Origin: Veillonella sp. KGMB01456
GTDB taxonomy: Bacteria > Bacillota > Negativicutes > Veillonellales > Veillonellaceae
Direction: 5' to 3'
Length of the DNA stretch: 64,000 bases
NCBI RefSeq assembly: GCF_023051165.1
Contig: NZ_JALKIG010000006.1
Span: forward strand, 30,539-94,538
Part shown: one piece after another, positions 25,544-34,580 of the stretch
Numbering within the stretch: position 1 is the stretch's first letter
Layout: each line of letters begins with the position of its first letter
Program-made: the position numbers and the translations under genes
The notes under the pieces: model-generated
What the model saw: the letters and a program-made list of their open reading frames with translations, nothing else
Database searches by the model: none
Told to the model about the DNA's origin: nothing

Positions 25544-27451
25544 TTATTCAGCGTCGGATTCAGCTGTTGCAACAGGTTCCATTAACTCAGTCAAAGCAAG
25601 GCCAAGTTTCTTTTCATCTTTGTTAAGAGAAATAACTTTAACTTCTACTTCTTTACCACGAGTCAAGTAGTCTTCTACTTTAGCATTACGCTGTTTAGTG
25701 ATCTGAGAAATGTGAAGTAAACCTTGGATGTCGTCGTTAACAGCTACGAATGCACCGTAAGCTACCAAACGAACTACTTTACCGGTAAGAACGTCGCCAA
25801 CTTTGATAGTTTCTTCAGCTACGTCCCATGGGCTCTTAGTCAATGCTTTCAAGGATAAGGAAAGTTTGTTGCTTTCTGCATCAAAGGATTGCAATTTAAC
25901 TTCGATTTCCTGGCCTACGGACAATACGTCTTCAACGCGTTTGATTTTGTGCCAAGAAATGTCGGAAATGTGAAGTAAACCTTCGATACCGCCGATATCA
26001 ACGAAAGCACCATAAGGCATAATTTTACGAACAATACCTTTATAGTTATCGCCAACATGAATGTTTTTCAAGGCTTCTTCCAATTTAGCCTTGCGAGCTA
26101 CTTCCAATACAGCACGACGGGAAAGAACCAAACGGTTTTTCTTTTCGTCGATTTCCAATACCTTAGCTTCGAATTCAGTACCTACTAAGCTATCGAGAGA
26201 TTTAACGAAGTGTACATCCCCTTGGGAAAGTGGAATAAAACCACGAAGGGATTTAACAGTTACAACAAGACCTGCAGGGATAGCGTCCACACCTTTACAG
26301 ATGATTGGTTCGTCTTTTTCCTGAGCTTCCTGTACATACTGCCAATCTTCGTCTTTAGCCAAACGAGTGATGGACAAGTAGATAGGATTGTCTTCCTTGA
26401 TGTGATTCATAATAACGGCTTTAATCTGATCGCCTTCTTTGAGCACGTCTTTAGCAGAGGCAGGTGCCGGATATGCGATTTCAGTACGATTCAAGGTTGC
26501 TTCTGTTTTGTAACCGAAAGAAACATATGCTTTGTCGTCTTCTACGGATACAACAGTACCTTCTACTACAGTGCCTTTCTTAAAGTCTTCTGCCCAGTCA
26601 GCTTCGTTAGCTAACAATTGTTCAAATTCATTCATTGTGTCAATGACCTCCTTAATTATCCAGTCGGGTGTCGATGCACCGGCTGTAACCCCTACCGTTT
26701 GGACATGGTTGAACCAGTCCAATTGTAATTCAGCAGCGGTCTCTATATGGTAAGTAGTACATCCAACGTCACGACAGACCTCTGCTAATCTGTTTGTGTT
26801 GCCGCTGTTCTTACCGCCTACCACAATCATAAGGTCCACCGTTTTTGCGAGTTCTACCGCCGAATTTTGACGTTCTTGAGTAGCTGTGCAAATCGTTTTG
26901 AAAACCTTTAGATTTTGAGTTTTTTCCTCTAATATATCTATTATACTTTGAAATTTAAATTGTGAAAAGGTAGTTTGTACAACTACACCCCTATTTTCCA
27001 CGAAAGGCAGAATTTTAGCTTCTTCTTCAGTTTCTATAACTATGCCTTTGTTTTGTGCCCATAAATTGATACTAATTACCTCAGGATGCTTTTTTTCGCC
27101 TAAAATAACAAGCGACATTCCCGAGTCAATGACCGATTTTGCATCTTGTTGAGCTTTTTTTACATGGGGACATGTTGCGTCCACCACTTTAAGTCCTTTA
27201 TCGGTCGCTTCTTCATACACAGCCGGTCCCACACCATGGGATCGAATGATTACTGTACCGCCGGGAATTTCATCCAGCGAATCCACGGCATACACGCCAT
27301 GTTCTTCCAAATTGGAAACCACTTGCGGATTATGAATGATAGGACCTAAGGTATAACTGCGCTCTAACTGATCTGATGTGTCTTGAGCCATATTAACAGC
27401 CCTCTTCACACCATAACAAAAACCGCAATTTTCTGCAATACGAATTTCCAC
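25544..27451 (-). CDS. ispH: HMBPP reductase IspH fused to four S1 RNA-binding domains
   Basis: The N-terminal part (about 1-285) is 4-hydroxy-3-methylbut-2-enyl diphosphate reductase, the last step of the MEP isoprenoid pathway, with iron-sulfur Cys12 in ENCGFCYG and two more in VDATCPHV and TICTATQER. The remainder carries four S1 OB-fold domains, the last two typical (GIVRKIMPYGAFVDIGG; GKVVRLVAYGAFVAV), so this half acts as ribosomal protein S1 or an RNA-binding relative. Such fusions are known in Clostridia and Negativicutes. I start at GTG 27449-27451 (635 residues): AAGGAG lies 6 bp before it, and the longer frame to 27535 overlaps plsC. Confidence 0.95.
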   Translation of the reverse strand: MEIRIAENCGFCYGVKRAVNMAQDTSDQLERSYTLGPIIHNPQVVSNLEEHGVYAVDSLDEIPGGTVIIRSHGVGPAVYEEATDKGLKVVDATCPHVKKAQQDAKSVIDSGMSLVILGEKKHPEVISINLWAQNKGIVIETEEEAKILPFVENRGVVVQTTFSQFKFQSIIDILEEKTQNLKVFKTICTATQERQNSAVELAKTVDLMIVVGGKNSGNTNRLAEVCRDVGCTTYHIETAAELQLDWFNHVQTVGVTAGASTPDWIIKEVIDTMNEFEQLLANEADWAEDFKKGTVVEGTVVSVEDDKAYVSFGYKTEATLNRTEIAYPAPASAKDVLKEGDQIKAVIMNHIKEDNPIYLSITRLAKDEDWQYVQEAQEKDEPIICKGVDAIPAGLVVTVKSLRGFIPLSQGDVHFVKSLDSLVGTEFEAKVLEIDEKKNRLVLSRRAVLEVARKAKLEEALKNIHVGDNYKGIVRKIMPYGAFVDIGGIEGLLHISDISWHKIKRVEDVLSVGQEIEVKLQSFDAESNKLSLSLKALTKSPWDVAEETIKVGDVLTGKVVRLVAYGAFVAVNDDIQGLLHISQITKQRNAKVEDYLTRGKEVEVKVISLNKDEKKLGLALTELMEPVATAESDAE

Positions 27452-27461
27452 GCCTGACTCC

Positions 27462-28079
27462 TTATCGTTTAAAATCCGGATGAGCCACCCGATAGTCAGC
27501 CATAAGACCTTCCAGAGCCACCCTGACTTTATCATTTAATTCGGCAATGGCTTCCGGTGTAGGTTTTGCTTTCGCTACGGGAATCGGTTTACCGATTACG
27601 GCAGCCACTTGACCGCGTTTCATCTGATACGATCCCATAATAGCCACCGGCACTACGGGTACACCCGTACGAAGCGCCATCGATGCTACGCCGTCATGGA
27701 ATCGGCCCAACGTATTATCCTTCTTTTGCCGGGTTCCTTCCGGAAAAATGCCGAGCACTAAATTATTCTTCAATAATCCCATAGCATGACGAATGGCGAT
27801 TTTATCCACGCCGCCACGTTTTAAAGGAAACGCGCCCAACCAGCGACAAAAGAAATTGGAAATCGGATTTTTAAATAATTCTTCTTTGGCCATAAAGCTT
27901 ACATGGCGCGGCAATGCACGCCCTACGATGCACGGATCGTTGTTGCTCTTATGATTGGGAGCCACAATGACCGGTCCTTCTTTAGGGAAGTTTTCACGGC
28001 CTACCACATCCGCTTTATAAATCCAACCATATACGACTTCAAAAGCCGAGCGCCATAAACAATCTGAAAATTTATCCAT
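27462..28079 (-). CDS. plsC: 1-acyl-sn-glycerol-3-phosphate acyltransferase PlsC
   Basis: Acylates lysophosphatidic acid to phosphatidic acid at the membrane. The 205 residues show the HX4D active site in NHKSNNDP, the GAFPLKRGG block, and FPEGTRQKK. It lies between cmk and ispH, a widespread Firmicute order (cmk-plsC-ispH), and follows cmk by 14 bp. PlsY, the preceding step, is in the adjacent unit. Confidence 0.93.
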   Translation of the reverse strand: MDKFSDCLWRSAFEVVYGWIYKADVVGRENFPKEGPVIVAPNHKSNNDPCIVGRALPRHVSFMAKEELFKNPISNFFCRWLGAFPLKRGGVDKIAIRHAMGLLKNNLVLGIFPEGTRQKKDNTLGRFHDGVASMALRTGVPVVPVAIMGSYQMKRGQVAAVIGKPIPVAKAKPTPEAIAELNDKVRVALEGLMADYRVAHPDFKR

Positions 28080-28093
28080 GAATACGCTCTCCT

Positions 28094-28768
28094 TTACTTT
28101 TCTGTTGCCGTAATCAATTGTACCATACGAGCAGCGGTTTCATCAAAAGATAAATTATCAGAATTGATAACTATCGCTTCCGGTACACATACAAGGGGTG
28201 ATTCTTTGCGATTCGTATCCATTTCATCGCGTGCCATTACACTTTCTTTAATCGTTTCCAAGGATACGGATTCTTTATCCGGCGTTTCCAACCAGCGCCG
28301 TTTGGCGCGAGCTTCTACGGAAGCCGTCAAATAAATTTTTAATTCCGCATTAGGTAAAACCACCGACCCGATATCACGGCCGTCTAATATAACACCCCCT
28401 GCACTGGCCATGGCACGTTGCTGTGCCACTAAAAAGTCGCGAACAGCCTTAATGGCTGCAATTTGTGATACGGCACCGTTTACCTCTTGCGTGCGAATTA
28501 AGAACGTTACATCCTCACCATTCACAAACACCTTGAAAGCATCTTCGGTAGGTTCCATGCGTAGTGACAAGTCAGGCAATAAAGCTGCTACCGCTGCCTC
28601 ATCGGTGGGATTTACGCCGGCTTTTAAAACAGCCCACGTAACGGCCCGATACATGGCCCCCGTATCAATATATAAATAGCCAAGCTGTTTGGCTACGGCT
28701 TTAGAAATACTACTTTTACCGGCCCCGGCAGGACCGTCAACAGCTACCGCAATACGCTGTTTACTCAT
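28094..28768 (-). CDS. cmk: Cytidylate kinase
   Basis: Phosphorylates CMP and dCMP. The 224 residues start MSKQRIAVAVDGPAGAGKSS (P-loop) and include YIDTGAMYRAVTW, LDGRDIGSVVLPNAELK and RAKRRW. I start at the ATG at 28766-28768, preceded by AGGAG. The frame stays open to 28909, but that would run deep into the upstream flavoprotein gene. It precedes plsC and ispH. Confidence 0.96.
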   Translation of the reverse strand: MSKQRIAVAVDGPAGAGKSSISKAVAKQLGYLYIDTGAMYRAVTWAVLKAGVNPTDEAAVAALLPDLSLRMEPTEDAFKVFVNGEDVTFLIRTQEVNGAVSQIAAIKAVRDFLVAQQRAMASAGGVILDGRDIGSVVLPNAELKIYLTASVEARAKRRWLETPDKESVSLETIKESVMARDEMDTNRKESPLVCVPEAIVINSDNLSFDETAARMVQLITATEK

Positions 28769-28793
28769 CAAAAAACTCCTCTCCGTAACATGC

Positions 28794-30047
28794 TTAGTCG
28801 GCTGCTTCACCGTGTACGGCATGCTGTGCCGCCACATAGCCGGTGGCAAACGCCGCCTGCAAATTGAAACCGCCCGTAAAAGCATCAATATCCAATACTT
28901 CACCGGCACCGTAAAGTCCTGAAATCAATTTAGATTCCATTGTTTTCGGTACAAATTCCTTAACCGAAATGCCGCCCGCTGTTACGATGGCTTCCGCAAT
29001 AGGTCGCATCTGTTTAAACGTCAAAGGCATATGCTGTAACACGTGAACCAAGCGTTGGCGCTCTTCACGGCTGATTTGATTAATAAATTTATCCGGCGTA
29101 AGATTCGCTAATTCTATAATAACAGGAATTAAGCGTTGTGGTAAGAGGTCTTTTAAACCATTTGCCAATTGTTTTTTGGAATAGGTCACAAAATCTCGCT
29201 GCACACGCTGATCCAGCTGCTCCTGCGTTAAAGCCGGTTTTAAATTAATCTCTAAACCGATAGTGCCTATATTCTTTTTCTTCATTAACTTACCAACTGT
29301 ATGACTTAAAGATAAAACAATCGGGCCGGTAATCCCGAAATGAGTAAACATCATTTCACCGAATTGTTTATCCTGCACTTTATCTTTAGCCACAGCCGAC
29401 AATTCCACATTACGAAGACTTAAACCCATTAAATCTTTAACCCACGGTTCCTTCGTCTCCAAAGGTACCAATGACGGACGTAAATCCGTCACCGTATGGC
29501 CCACCTCTTTAGCCATAGCATAGCCGTCACCGGTAGAACCGGTAAGCGGGTAGGACAAGCCTCCGGTTGCTAAAATAACCGCATCGCCATAATAGGTTTC
29601 TTTATCGGTTACAACGCCTTGAACCTTATTGTCTTTTACAATAATATGCTTAACAGCTTCATTTAAATGTAAAATGCCGCCATAGCCTTTATACACTCGC
29701 ATATACATATCGCGCACTTCAAGAGCCGAATCGGACACTGGAAAAACTCGGCCGCCGCGCTCTACTTTAGTAGCCAACTTCCATTCATGGAGTAAATCCA
29801 ATAAATCGCGATTGTCAAACTGCTGATAAGCACTCATGAGGAACTTACCGTTCCCCGGTGTTTTCGCGATAAAATCACTGATAGGCGCATCATTGGTAAT
29901 ATTACAACGCCCTTTGCCGGTAATGCCCATCTTTTTACCTATCATGTTCATTTTTTCGATTAACGTTACTTTAGCGCCTTCACGAGCGGCAATAGTAGCT
30001 GCCATAAGACCGGCTGCACCGGCTCCCACTACGATGATATGTTTCAT
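28794..30047 (-). CDS. HI0933/BaiN-family FAD-dependent oxidoreductase
   Basis: A 417-residue flavoprotein of the HI0933 (YhiN) family. The N-terminal dinucleotide motif is VVGAGAAGLMAATIAAREGA, followed by GKKMGITGKGRCNITN, VILATGGLSYPLTGSTGDG and the C-terminal GGINVKEF-type block (here TAGGISVKEF) with GLYGAGEVLDIDAFTGGFN. The family includes bile-acid-pathway BaiN, but most members, usually beside cmk as here, have no settled substrate. The start overlaps rluB by 4 bp. Confidence 0.85.
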   Translation of the reverse strand: MKHIIVVGAGAAGLMAATIAAREGAKVTLIEKMNMIGKKMGITGKGRCNITNDAPISDFIAKTPGNGKFLMSAYQQFDNRDLLDLLHEWKLATKVERGGRVFPVSDSALEVRDMYMRVYKGYGGILHLNEAVKHIIVKDNKVQGVVTDKETYYGDAVILATGGLSYPLTGSTGDGYAMAKEVGHTVTDLRPSLVPLETKEPWVKDLMGLSLRNVELSAVAKDKVQDKQFGEMMFTHFGITGPIVLSLSHTVGKLMKKKNIGTIGLEINLKPALTQEQLDQRVQRDFVTYSKKQLANGLKDLLPQRLIPVIIELANLTPDKFINQISREERQRLVHVLQHMPLTFKQMRPIAEAIVTAGGISVKEFVPKTMESKLISGLYGAGEVLDIDAFTGGFNLQAAFATGYVAAQHAVHGEAAD

Positions 30048-30898
30048 GGTCTGCCTCCACCGGAACGACGTTTAGCACCACGCACCGCGCCGTTACGACC
30101 GAACTGTTTTTTATTGTCTTTCGCCGGCATTTTACGACCTTTAGCGCCGTCGCCGGGTCCTTTGCCGAATGGTAATTTGCAGAGTGCTTTTAACTGACGC
30201 AGTTCTTCCCCCGTAAGTTTACGATAAGCACCACGTTTTACTCCGGCTAAGGTAAGTCCGCCGTAAGCAATGCGTTTTAAGTTGTACACACTATATTTAA
30301 AATGCTCAAACATACGGCGTACCTGGCGATTGCGACCTTCGTGAATGGTAATCTCAACCAACGTAGTGTTCGTCTTGCTGTCAAAACCGTAATCTACGAT
30401 TTCTGCCGGCGAGGTAGGACCATCTTCCAAAGTAATACCCGCACTCAATGCCTCCAAATGCTCATCCAAAACACGACCTTTGATTTTAACTTCATAGGTC
30501 TTGGTCACACCTTGTGACGGATGCATTAAAGCCTGAGCCAAGGTACCGTCATTGGTGAATAACAACAAACCTTCCGTGTTGTAGTCAAGGCGGCCTACCG
30601 GATATACTCGATTTTTAATGTCTTTCAAATAATCCATTACCGTAGCGCGTCCCTGTGGATCGCCAACTGAAGTAATGCTGCCTTTCGGCTTGTTAAAAAT
30701 ATAATATTCCAATGCTTCCGGTTCAATACGCTGACCGTCAATTTTAACGCGGTCCACGGCAGGATTAATTTTAACCCCCAATTCCGTAACCTGACGACCG
30801 TTTACCTGTACCTTACCGGCCACGATTAGTTCTTCCGCCTTGCGCCTTGATGCATAACCGCAGCGACTGATATATTTTTGCAAACGTTCTTGTTCCAT
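30044..30898 (-). CDS. rluB: 23S rRNA pseudouridine synthase (RluB family)
   Basis: Converts a uridine near position 2605 of 23S rRNA to pseudouridine. The 284 residues have an N-terminal S4 RNA-binding domain (MEQERLQKYISRCGYASRRK) and the synthase domain with catalytic Asp in YPVGRLDYNTEGLLLF. The last 45 or so residues are a very basic Gly/Lys/Arg tail, probably for RNA contact. I start at the ATG at 30896-30898, preceded by AAAGGAG; the frame to 31039 would overlap scpB. The scpA-scpB-rluB order is conserved. Confidence 0.94.
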   Translation of the reverse strand: MEQERLQKYISRCGYASRRKAEELIVAGKVQVNGRQVTELGVKINPAVDRVKIDGQRIEPEALEYYIFNKPKGSITSVGDPQGRATVMDYLKDIKNRVYPVGRLDYNTEGLLLFTNDGTLAQALMHPSQGVTKTYEVKIKGRVLDEHLEALSAGITLEDGPTSPAEIVDYGFDSKTNTTLVEITIHEGRNRQVRRMFEHFKYSVYNLKRIAYGGLTLAGVKRGAYRKLTGEELRQLKALCKLPFGKGPGDGAKGRKMPAKDNKKQFGRNGAVRGAKRRSGGGRP

Positions 30899-30914
30899 AG
30901 TCTGCTCCTTTCCC

Positions 30915-31568
30915 TTATTCCGTAATCTCACGGGCTTCATGAGCCTCAATCGTATTGTTATTTTCACCGTCAATTGTCGGACTTTCATGGTCTTCGTCGG
31001 CTTCAATAGTGTTATTTCTTTCAACAGTAACTGCCACACTGTTATCGACGGCTACTTCACGCTTTAAGGTTTCCACCGATTCTATGCCCACACTGCGCAA
31101 AAATGTATCGGTCGTACCGTACAATACAGGCCGGCCGATGCTTTCCTTACGGCCCAGTTCCATAACTAAATCGCGGTTCACTAAATGCTTTAAAACTTTT
31201 TCACAATTCACACCGCGCACTTCTTCAATTTCACTTTTCGTAACCGGCTGCTTAAAGGCAATAACCGCCAACGTTTCCATCGCTGCCGGCGACAAGCGGT
31301 CTTCCCGTTGGCGAATCTTACTCACATATTCACTGCTCTCCGGCGCACTTACAAGCTCGGCTCCGACGCCGCTTACTTTTAAACGAAGACCTCGTTTATC
31401 AACCACCAGTCGATTGGCATATTCCTCCAATAACGCTTCGGCCTCTTCAGTTGCACAATCAAATAGTTCGCCAAGCAGTGTGATAGGCACCGGTTTGGCT
31501 GCTGAAAAAAGAACTGCTTCCAAATGGGCGAGCAGCGATGTATCGCTTGGCTGATTCACATCTGTCAT
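30915..31568 (-). CDS. scpB: Condensin accessory protein ScpB
   Basis: A winged-helix partner of SMC-ScpA in chromosome compaction and segregation. The 217 residues include HLEAVLFSAAKPVPI, LSPAAMETLAVIAFKQPVTK (family signature) and IGRPVLYGTTDTFLRSVG. The C-terminal 40 residues are acidic, with two NNTIEA words, and look disordered. It lies 123 bp downstream of scpA, a longer gap than usual. Confidence 0.95.
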   Translation of the reverse strand: MTDVNQPSDTSLLAHLEAVLFSAAKPVPITLLGELFDCATEEAEALLEEYANRLVVDKRGLRLKVSGVGAELVSAPESSEYVSKIRQREDRLSPAAMETLAVIAFKQPVTKSEIEEVRGVNCEKVLKHLVNRDLVMELGRKESIGRPVLYGTTDTFLRSVGIESVETLKREVAVDNSVAVTVERNNTIEADEDHESPTIDGENNNTIEAHEAREITE

Positions 31569-31691
31569 AGTTTGTTACTCACCTTTCTAACTAATATACG
31601 CTTACTTATGTAATATCTTAATCTAGTCGATTAAATAGCTATGCCTGTATTGCCATAATAAGCATAATCGAAAAATCTATTATAAACTGAC

Positions 31692-32432
31692 CTAGACAAT
31701 TTCACTGACTAAGGTTACATCCTTTAACGAACCGTCATTAGGCCCTTCCGTCACTGAGTGTATAGTAAAAATTTGACGCTTCAATAATTCCAAAACAGCA
31801 ATAAACATAGTCACTTTGGCAGCCCGTACTGTTACCTCATTAAGCAAAGCTACAAAGCTGAGTCGGCGTTGTTGTTTGGCCCTCATAAGCAAAGAATCAA
31901 TCGTATCTTCCAAGCTGTAAGCCTCTTTTTCAACCTTTACCTTTGGCGGTTCCGGCACCGTTTCATCCACTCTATCAATACAAGATTTAAATAAACTGTA
32001 CAATTGGGCGATGTCAAAACGAAATACCGTTTCCTGACCCCATTGGCTCAACGAATCGGGCCGGCTAAAGCTCTGACTGCTCGCTTCGGAGCGCTCGGTC
32101 AATGCCTCGGTCAATTCTTTGATTTGCTTATATTCAAGCAAATTAGCCACTAATTCGTCACGGGGATCTTCTTCCTCTTCCGGATTGAGTGGTGCGTTTC
32201 TTGGCAACAGCATGCGGGATTTAATCTGTAACAGCGTAGCCGCCATAACCAAAAACTCACTGCTGTAATGAATATCAAAGGTCTGCCATTCTTCAAGCTG
32301 CGCCATATATTGCGACGTAATTTCCACAATGGGAATGTCGTAAATATCTATTTTATGTTTTTCTATCAAATGGAGTAATAAATCCAATGGCCCTTCAAAA
32401 ACGGCCAGCTTATACTCATAGGGTTTCATCAT
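31692..32432 (-). CDS. scpA: Condensin kleisin ScpA
   Basis: Kleisin subunit that bridges the SMC dimer. The 246 residues start with YEYKLAVFEGPLDLLLHLIE and PIVEITSQYMAQ, the ScpA signature, and end in a winged-helix C-terminus that includes VALLNEVTVRAAKVTMFIAVLELL. It begins the long leftward scpA-scpB-rluB-baiN-cmk-plsC-ispH run and is divergent from eptA. A stable hairpin lies in its leader (32459-32481). Confidence 0.95.
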   Translation of the reverse strand: MMKPYEYKLAVFEGPLDLLLHLIEKHKIDIYDIPIVEITSQYMAQLEEWQTFDIHYSSEFLVMAATLLQIKSRMLLPRNAPLNPEEEEDPRDELVANLLEYKQIKELTEALTERSEASSQSFSRPDSLSQWGQETVFRFDIAQLYSLFKSCIDRVDETVPEPPKVKVEKEAYSLEDTIDSLLMRAKQQRRLSFVALLNEVTVRAAKVTMFIAVLELLKRQIFTIHSVTEGPNDGSLKDVTLVSEIV

Positions 32433-32458
32433 ATCTCCTTACGATTCGGCAAACAAAT

Positions 32459-32481
32459 AAGAGGGGTTATACGCCCCTCTT
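32459..32481. promoter_or_regulatory. Hairpin in the leader between divergent scpA and eptA
   Basis: Arms AAGAGGGG (32459-32466) and CCCCTCTT (32474-32481) form a perfect 8-bp stem with a 7-nt loop. It starts 26 bp before the scpA start codon. Neither neighbour ends here, since the genes diverge, so it is not an ordinary end-of-gene terminator. On the minus strand it is followed by ATTTGTTTG, on the plus strand by TATGTTG. It may stabilise or attenuate the scpA transcript. Confidence 0.5.
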
Positions 32482-32639
32482 TATGTTGTCACGAAGTCTC
32501 GATAACCTTTTTTTAATTGTATCATAGAAAAATAACCTTTAACAACCGTCAAAGTATGTAAAAAAGCATATTAAACCTTGTATTTTTACTATATTTCTGC
32601 TATCGTATTGATGTTATTATAATATAAAGGAAATGCGTT

Positions 32640-34472
32640 ATGAAAACTCTTATATCATGGTGGCGCAATGCCGTCGTTCAGGCAATTTTGTGGTGTGTCC
32701 TCATCTTTGCCGCTTTTTATTTTATTTACGAACCTATTGCCTTTGGCTTTGATTGGGAAGATATTCTTTTGTTATCCCTCCCCTTATTATTGGGGCTGTC
32801 CATTTTCCAGCAACTTATGCGCAGTACTTTATGGCATCGTGCCTTCTTGGGGCATGGCCTTTTGGGCATTGCCTGGGCTTTAACCTATCCTTTGTTATAT
32901 CATTGGTCCTATACGAAGCCCTTTTATTTTTACGAATTCTTCCCGGATTTCTTATTTGGCTTTCTACTCTTTGTGGGGCTCAGCTTACTCCACTATTTCA
33001 TGGTACACCATCTGCCATACCGCCGATCTTTAAGCATCCTTATCGCACTCATCCAGTGGCTTTTGTCTTTGATTCCGTTAATTCAAATCGGCTACTATAT
33101 TAACACGTGGCATTGTTTGACGCCGGCCACCTTAATGGCCCTGTATCAAACAAATCCGGAAGAAGCTTTCGGCTTTTTAAAAAGCTCCGCCGGTATTCCA
33201 GGCCTAATCGGCATCGGCATCGGCAATGTACTCTTATTCCTGTTTTACTACTGGTCAAACCAAGGGATGAATCTCTTGTCCCGTCGCGATATGATGACAA
33301 GATTGCGTTTAGGCATACTCAGCATCGCCTGTCTTGCCTGTGTAATCTACTTGCCTTTTGGTTTTATGAAAACGGACATTGTTAAAAACTGGACTGATGT
33401 CGCTACATATATGAAAGAGTTACAACAATACAGTGACAAACATCATGAAATCTACAATGACTTACATCTCGAAACAGATGAAACCGCGGCCAACGGGGCG
33501 CCTGGTACTATAATCCTCGTTATCGGTGAATCGGCTTCGCGCAATTACATGAAAGTCTATAATCCAAGCTTTGCTTACGATGATACACCATGGCAAAGCG
33601 AAATGACGGCCTCAAATCCTGATTTTATCTTCTTTAAAAACGCCTATTCGTCTTATGTACAAACAGTACCTACCTTAGAACGGGCTCTTACGGAGCGCAA
33701 TCAATACGATGATAAGCCGTTCTTGGATTCTGCCAATATTCTCGATGTGGCTAAAAAAGCCGGTTACTACACGAGTTGGTTTAGCAACCAAGGTGTTTAC
33801 GGTGAATACGATACGGCTATCTCCTTAATTGCCAAAACGGCAGACAGACCTTTATGGGCTCATGAAGCATATATGTTCTCCGATAAGTACGACGGTGTTA
33901 TTTTACCGCTGCTCCAACAAGTAGAACCATACAAAAATAACTTTATTGTTATTCATATCATGGGCAGTCATATTTATTATAATGACCGCTATCCTCATGA
34001 ATTCAGTAAATGGAAAGTCGGCGAAGTACCAAAAGGCAAGGAAGCCTATGCCAACAGCCAACTCTATACGGATTGGGTATTACAGCAAATTTATACCTAT
34101 GCTAAGGATCACTTAAATCTGCAGGCCATGATTTATTTCTCCGACCACGGGGAAAGCCTCAATTATTCCCACAATCCAGACATTTTTGATTTCGACATGG
34201 CCCGCATTCCTCTATGGGTTTACTTATCGCCAACCTACGAAGAAGCCTATCCGGAAACGACGGCTATTCTGCGCGACCATGAAAACAAATATTTCACCAA
34301 CGATTTACTCTACGACTTAGTGTCCGGTATCTTACAGGCACCGACTAATCGTTATGATCGGACTAGAGACTTCTCTAATCCGAACTATCGCTTCAACAAG
34401 TATAATTTAACGACTCTTTTAGGTCAGGAACCATTAACCAATGACCCGGAAGCAGCCGCACCGGAGCGATAA
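32640..34472 (+). CDS. EptA-like phosphoethanolamine transferase
   Basis: A membrane sulfatase-fold enzyme that would transfer phosphoethanolamine to lipid A or another envelope glycan. The 610 residues have about five N-terminal membrane segments (within 10-245) and a periplasmic catalytic domain from about 280 with ILVIGESASRNYMKVYN (metal Glu), the probable nucleophile Thr in YSSYVQTVPT, HIMGSH and the metal-binding FSDHGESLNYSHN. The presence of lipid A targets is inferred, in line with a diderm Firmicute. It is on the plus strand alone, flanked by minus-strand units, and ends at a terminator. Confidence 0.85.
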   Translation: MKTLISWWRNAVVQAILWCVLIFAAFYFIYEPIAFGFDWEDILLLSLPLLLGLSIFQQLMRSTLWHRAFLGHGLLGIAWALTYPLLYHWSYTKPFYFYEFFPDFLFGFLLFVGLSLLHYFMVHHLPYRRSLSILIALIQWLLSLIPLIQIGYYINTWHCLTPATLMALYQTNPEEAFGFLKSSAGIPGLIGIGIGNVLLFLFYYWSNQGMNLLSRRDMMTRLRLGILSIACLACVIYLPFGFMKTDIVKNWTDVATYMKELQQYSDKHHEIYNDLHLETDETAANGAPGTIILVIGESASRNYMKVYNPSFAYDDTPWQSEMTASNPDFIFFKNAYSSYVQTVPTLERALTERNQYDDKPFLDSANILDVAKKAGYYTSWFSNQGVYGEYDTAISLIAKTADRPLWAHEAYMFSDKYDGVILPLLQQVEPYKNNFIVIHIMGSHIYYNDRYPHEFSKWKVGEVPKGKEAYANSQLYTDWVLQQIYTYAKDHLNLQAMIYFSDHGESLNYSHNPDIFDFDMARIPLWVYLSPTYEEAYPETTAILRDHENKYFTNDLLYDLVSGILQAPTNRYDRTRDFSNPNYRFNKYNLTTLLGQEPLTNDPEAAAPER

Positions 34473-34515
34473 CAGTTCGAGTTACATTCGAAGCGAATAA
34501 AAACAAAAACACACA

Positions 34516-34551
34516 AAAAGCGAGTCCCCATCAGAAGCGGGACTCGCTTTT
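34516..34551. terminator. Bidirectional terminator between eptA and the acetyltransferase gene
   Basis: Arms AAAAGCGAGTCCC (34516-34528) and GGGACTCGCTTTT (34539-34551) form a perfect 13-bp stem with a 10-nt loop, T-rich on both exits. It sits 44 bp past eptA and 30 bp past the convergent acetyltransferase stop. Confidence 0.88.
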
Positions 34552-34580
34552 ATTTACGTTATTATTTTGGTCGGTATTGA

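Noticed and set aside
25544..27535. Longer ispH-S1 start at 27535
   Set aside because: It overlaps plsC and adds a hydrophobic stretch not seen in IspH; GTG at 27451 has a good ribosome site.
28094..28909. Longer cmk start, and similar extensions of rluB, metQ, metN, obg, prpC and nadD
   Set aside because: Each extension reads back into the upstream gene or leader and adds residues foreign to the family; internal starts with ribosome sites fit better.
30955..31554. 199-codon plus-strand frame over scpB
   Set aside because: Antisense to scpB, Ser/Thr-rich composition typical of a mirrored coding frame.
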